From Ruminococcus flavefaciens (lineage in GTDB: Bacteria; Bacillota; Clostridia; Oscillospirales; Ruminococcaceae), in assembly GCF_900143025.1 (NCBI RefSeq), contig NZ_FRCT01000001.1, forward strand, positions 248,001 through 312,000: a DNA stretch of 64,000 bases, in the 5' to 3' direction. The translations under genes were made by a program, and so were the position numbers. Within the stretch, counting starts at the first letter, position 1. Every line of letters starts with the position of its first letter. The notes beneath the pieces are model-generated. The model was not told where the DNA came from, did not search any database, and saw only the letters and a list, made by a program, of their open reading frames with translations. Shown one piece after another: positions 61,291 through 64,000 of the stretch.

Positions 61291-62333
61291 CGGCTGAAAT
61301 TAATGCAGTCTCCGCGCTCGGAAACAGTCTCATAGCCTGCGGAGCTTATACGTCTTTGCAGACAGCTCCTGCACTCTGCGGCTTCCTCGCCTGTGCATAT
61401 CTTATTATCGTACAGGTCGTACTTCTTACGCACCTTTACAGGCGAAAGATTGGGCATTACTACGTTACAGCCCGTTTGCAGTCCCAGTTCTCTGCCGTTT
61501 GGAGCAATAGTTCCAAGTGCAGTAGTTGCAGGCAGGAGCACCTTCGGGAACATCAGTCTAAGTATGCCCAAAAGCCTCAGCGTCAGTTCAAGTGTGCCGC
61601 CTTTTTCTTCGGAAAACGGGGTATTATGATGAGGTATGAAAGGACCTATGCCTATCATCTGGGGCTGAAGCTCCTGTAAAAAGCGTAGGTCTGCTATTAT
61701 ATGCTCGGTAGTCTGGAATGGTGCGCCCACCATAAAGCCTGCGCCCACCTGATAGCCCAGCTCACGGAGCTCAAAGAGACATTCCTTGCGGTTCGCAAGG
61801 CTCATACCCTCGGGGTGGAGCTGCGAATACAGCTCCTCTGAGGCAGCCTCGTGGCGGAGCAGGTAGCGGTCTGCACCTGCCTCCTTCATGCGCTTGTAGC
61901 TCTCATAGGAGCGTTCTCCGAGAGAAAGAGTTACTGCGCAGTCGGGATATTTTGATTTTATTTCGGATATTACATCGCACATAAAGTCATCGGTAAATGT
62001 GCCGTCCTCGCCGCCCTGCATCACAAATGTGCGGAAGCCCAGTTCATAGCCGTTTTCGCAGCAGCTGAGTATATCCTCCCGTGAAAGGCGGTAGCGGTCC
62101 GCGTCCTTATTGCTGCGGCGGATACCGCAGTAAAGGCAGTCATTTCTGCAATAGCTGGACACCTCGATAAGTCCGCGTAGGAACACCTTTTTACCGTAGT
62201 GTTTCTGCCTTACTTCGTCAGCCCGCTGTTTGAGGAGCTTCGCAGCTTCCTCGTCATCTGTTTCGATAAGAGCTTTCAGCTCGCTGTCTGTAAGGTCGCC
62301 TGTGGTATAGAGTTTTTCAACAAGCTCTGTCAT
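61287..62333 (-). CDS. hydE: [FeFe]-hydrogenase maturase-type radical SAM enzyme HydE
   Basis: The 348-residue protein has the radical SAM motif CRNDCLYCG (Cys62, 66, 69), GFRTFVMQGGEDGTF, LLRHEAASEELYSQLHPEG and TTALGTIAPNGRELGLQTGC, all typical of HydE. HydE helps to build the diiron subcluster of [FeFe]-hydrogenase. PylB and BioB relatives are possible, but the GGEDG and the C-terminal cysteines (CTGEEAAECRSC) favour HydE. It lies one base after nadA, so the two are co-transcribed. hydF and hydG are not in the window. Confidence 0.9.
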   Translation of the reverse strand: MTELVEKLYTTGDLTDSELKALIETDDEEAAKLLKQRADEVRQKHYGKKVFLRGLIEVSSYCRNDCLYCGIRRSNKDADRYRLSREDILSCCENGYELGFRTFVMQGGEDGTFTDDFMCDVISEIKSKYPDCAVTLSLGERSYESYKRMKEAGADRYLLRHEAASEELYSQLHPEGMSLANRKECLFELRELGYQVGAGFMVGAPFQTTEHIIADLRFLQELQPQMIGIGPFIPHHNTPFSEEKGGTLELTLRLLGILRLMFPKVLLPATTALGTIAPNGRELGLQTGCNVVMPNLSPVKVRKKYDLYDNKICTGEEAAECRSCLQRRISSAGYETVSERGDCINFSR

Positions 62334-62334
62334 A

Positions 62335-63267
62335 TCAGCCGCCCAGCCTTATCATTTCGTCTATACATTTTCTTGCCTTAGCGATAAGATCGTCGTCCAT
62401 GAGTATCTCAAAAGCATCACCGTCACCGCCGCCGATACCGACAAGTGTATTATAAATATCGGGGAGAGTTGTGAGCTTCATGTTGTGACAGACAAGGTCA
62501 CGGCTTACGGGATAGAATTTCTTGTCGGGGCAGTCATACTGCAAATGCTCCACGATAGAATTTTCCGTACCGATAATGAATTCCTTCTTGTCGGACTTCT
62601 TTGCAAAGTCCATGATACCTGTTGTAGAGCCTACATAATCGGCAAGCTCAACTACCTTAGGAGTACATTCGGGGTGTACGAGGAAAAGTGCGTCGGGGTG
62701 CTCTGCCTTTGCAGCGAGGACTTCCTTTGCAGTTATCCTTGCATGAGTCGGACAGCCGCCCTGAAGGAGCTTTATATCCTTTTCGGGGCACTGTTTCTTT
62801 ATATAGTCTCCCAGATTGCAGTCGGGGATAAAGAGTATCTTATCTGTGTCAAGAGCCTTGACTATGCGGAGTGCGCTTGAAGATGTAACACATACGTCGC
62901 AGACTGTTTTCAGTGCGGCAGTAGTGTTGATATAGGCAACGACCATGCGGTCGGGCTCCTGTGCGCGTATCATGCTTATCATTTCAGCGTCCATCTGCTC
63001 AGCCATAGGGCAGCCTGCGTGCTTGTTTGAAAGGAATACTCGCTTCTGAGGAGAGAGCATTTTAGCGGTCTCAGCCATAAAGTGTACGCCGCAGAAAAGG
63101 ATATTCTTGTTGCTTACACCCTTTGCGTCAACGCTGAGTTTGTAGCTGTCGCCGACGAAATCGGCTATTTCGCAGATCTCACGCGCCTGATAGCAGTGTG
63201 CGAGGATAGCGGTATCAGTCTCCTTTTTGAGTTTGAGTATTTTGTCCTGTAATTCACGAACATTCAT
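62335..63267 (-). CDS. nadA: Quinolinate synthase
   Basis: The 310-residue protein has the [4Fe-4S] cysteines in AGCPMAEQM (Cys86), HPEC and VCHNMKLT. It also carries AHCYQAREICEIADFVGDSY, FCGVHFMAETAKML, DVCVTSSSALRIV and the C-terminal LTTLPDIYNTL. It makes quinolinate from iminoaspartate and dihydroxyacetone phosphate for NAD synthesis, usually with NadB and NadC; neither is nearby. AAAGGAAG precedes ATG 63267. Its leader contains an intergenic repeat. Confidence 0.97.
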   Translation of the reverse strand: MNVRELQDKILKLKKETDTAILAHCYQAREICEIADFVGDSYKLSVDAKGVSNKNILFCGVHFMAETAKMLSPQKRVFLSNKHAGCPMAEQMDAEMISMIRAQEPDRMVVAYINTTAALKTVCDVCVTSSSALRIVKALDTDKILFIPDCNLGDYIKKQCPEKDIKLLQGGCPTHARITAKEVLAAKAEHPDALFLVHPECTPKVVELADYVGSTTGIMDFAKKSDKKEFIIGTENSIVEHLQYDCPDKKFYPVSRDLVCHNMKLTTLPDIYNTLVGIGGGDGDAFEILMDDDLIAKARKCIDEMIRLGG

Positions 63268-63315
63268 AGTTTTACTTCCTTTCGTAAATCATAATTCAGT
63301 CTGCCGGATCATGAT

Positions 63316-63430
63316 TTTAGCCGTTAGCTTTGCAGGGGCTGCCTTTGGCAGTCCGTCAATAAAAAATGTGATGAAAATATTTTGTTTGCGACAATGAACG
63401 CCGAGGCTCCTGCCTGAAGGCGTTCCCTGA
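63316..63430. repeat. Palindrome family, site 11 (inside the nadA leader)
   Basis: TTTAGCCGTTAGC leads into GCAGGGG-CTGCC/GGCAGTCCG and a second, reversed hairpin AACGCC/GGCGTTCC. The promoter assigned to nadA lies upstream, so this copy is transcribed in the leader. Confidence 0.8.
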
Positions 63431-63456
63431 ATTCATCTTTCAACTTTATTTTATCA

Positions 63457-63485
63457 ATTATACCACATATGATATAATATTTCAA
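63457..63485 (-). promoter_or_regulatory. Promoter of nadA-hydE
   Basis: On the minus strand TTGAAA (63485-63480), 17 bases, TATAAT (63462-63457), giving a leader of about 180 bases. Confidence 0.75.
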
Positions 63486-63537
63486 CCCTTGCAGTTATGG
63501 AGAATATCTATACAATTTCGGAGAATTGGCACAATGC

Positions 63538-63566
63538 AAAAAAATCCCTGCTCATAAGAGCAGGGA
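63538..63566 (-). terminator. Terminator after ridA
   Basis: TCCCTGCTC-ATAA-GAGCAGGGA with a T run on the minus strand, directly after the ridA stop codon. Confidence 0.92.
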
Positions 63567-63581
63567 GAGAGATTATTCTTA

Positions 63582-63959
63582 TTATAATTCGCTTTCTGCG
63601 ATAACTTCAACTTCTACAAGAACTCCCTTTGGAAGAGTCTTTACAGCTACACAGCTTCTTGCAGGGAGAGATGTGAAGTATTTGCCATATATCTCGTTAA
63701 ATGCGGCAAAATCGTTCATATCGGCAAGAAAGCAGGTAGTTTTTACAGCTCTTGCGAATGAAGAACCTGCTGTAGCGAGGACAGCTTCAAGATTTTTCAT
63801 TACCTGTTCTGTCTGCTCCTCGATAGTTGTACCCTTAACGGTATTTGTAACAGGGTCGATAGCTATCTGACCGCTGGTATATACCATGCCGCTTGAAACT
63901 ATTGCCTGTGAATACGGTCCTACTGCCGCAGGAGCCTTTTCTGTGTGTATCTTTATCAT
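63582..63959 (-). CDS. ridA: RidA-family reactive-intermediate deaminase
   Basis: The 125-residue protein contains the RidA features KAPAAVGPYSQAIVSSGMVY, SGQIAIDP, EEQTEQVMKNLEAVL, and the catalytic Arg in PARSCVAVKTLPKGVLVEVE. It hydrolyses reactive enamines and imines such as 2-aminoacrylate formed by PLP enzymes. GGAGG at about nine bases upstream marks ATG 63959. The stop codon of the upstream gene lies three bases before the start, so the two are in one transcript. Confidence 0.96.
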   Translation of the reverse strand: MIKIHTEKAPAAVGPYSQAIVSSGMVYTSGQIAIDPVTNTVKGTTIEEQTEQVMKNLEAVLATAGSSFARAVKTTCFLADMNDFAAFNEIYGKYFTSLPARSCVAVKTLPKGVLVEVEVIAESEL

Positions 63960-63962
63960 TGC

Positions 63963-64000
63963 TTATTCCTCCGTATCTTCGTCGCCGAATGTTATTTTGA
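63963..64000 (-). CDS. 3' end of an upstream gene (cut by window edge)
   Basis: On the minus strand the frame ...K-I-T-F-G-D-E-D-T-E-E-stop ends with TAA at 63965-63963, and its last codons contain the GGAGG of ridA. Only 11 residues are visible, so the product cannot be named. Confidence 0.6.
   Translation of the reverse strand, partial: KITFGDEDTEE

Overview
The window looks like chromosome from a moderate-GC, Gram-positive anaerobe of the Ruminococcus type (Oscillospiraceae). The reasons are two secreted proteins with dockerin modules (cellulosome-style or surface assembly), Thr-rich linkers, the order ylxM-ffh-rpsP-khpA, hrcA-grpE-dnaK-dnaJ behind a perfect CIRCE operator, NfnAB with Rex, a HydE-type radical SAM enzyme, and T-box and THF riboswitch control. 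The species cannot be fixed from the sequence alone. I found no rRNA, tRNA, CRISPR array, insertion sequence or prophage. This is core chromosome with a few accessory surface and membrane genes.

Layout. 1-3.4 kb: 3' end of carB, then mscL and a zinc-ribbon, low-complexity protein on the minus strand. 3.9-10.3 kb: a VanY-type carboxypeptidase, a 1099-residue BspA-type LRR protein ending in a dockerin, and two tandemly duplicated lipoproteins. 10.4-13.3 kb (minus): nfnA-nfnB-rex, a redox operon. 13.6-21.6 kb (minus): LysR regulator, hexapeptide acetyltransferase, three related membrane proteins, ddl, a MurF-like ligase and an alpha/beta hydrolase. 22.1-27.9 kb (plus): a large CoA-dehydratase activase-like protein and its partner, phosphatidylserine decarboxylase and a lipoprotein. 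28-30.4 kb: the SRP/ribosome cluster. 30.5-32.4 kb: a zinc-ribbon/DUF805 protein and two small genes. 32.4-37.6 kb (minus): the heat-shock operon. 37.7-39.8 kb: THF riboswitch, folT and folC. 39.8-49.1 kb: two paralogous lipoproteins, eno, an AraC regulator, a P-type ATPase with a small partner, and a second dockerin protein. 49.3-52 kb (minus): a TrpB2-like gene behind a Trp-specifier T-box, and an XRE regulator. 52.2-57.5 kb (plus): a histidine phosphatase, a membrane protein, a pseudouridine synthase, luxS and an M23 peptidase. 57.8-64 kb (minus): coaX, a sialate O-acetylesterase, a U32-like protein, hydE, nadA, ridA and the tail of one more gene.

Themes. Cell envelope work recurs (VanY, Ddl, MurF, M23, lipoproteins, MscL), as do anaerobic redox and cofactor functions (NfnAB/Rex, HydE, NadA, CoaX, folate uptake and polyglutamylation). 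Promoters are unusually easy to read: many have TTGACA, a 17-base spacer and TATAAT.

The most unusual feature is a dispersed family of intergenic palindromes. Each starts near TGTAGGGG and ends near CCC, with arms that differ in sequence but stay complementary. They are often flanked by tandem TTAGCC-like heptamers and occur at about eleven inter-operon sites. Other items to follow are a 69-base repeat in two inverted copies, a gene whose ribosome binding site lies inside a terminator stem, a nested 125-base palindrome beside rex, a repeated GTTAG-N6-CTAAC operator-like site, and a new-looking repeat in a zinc-ribbon protein next to mscL.
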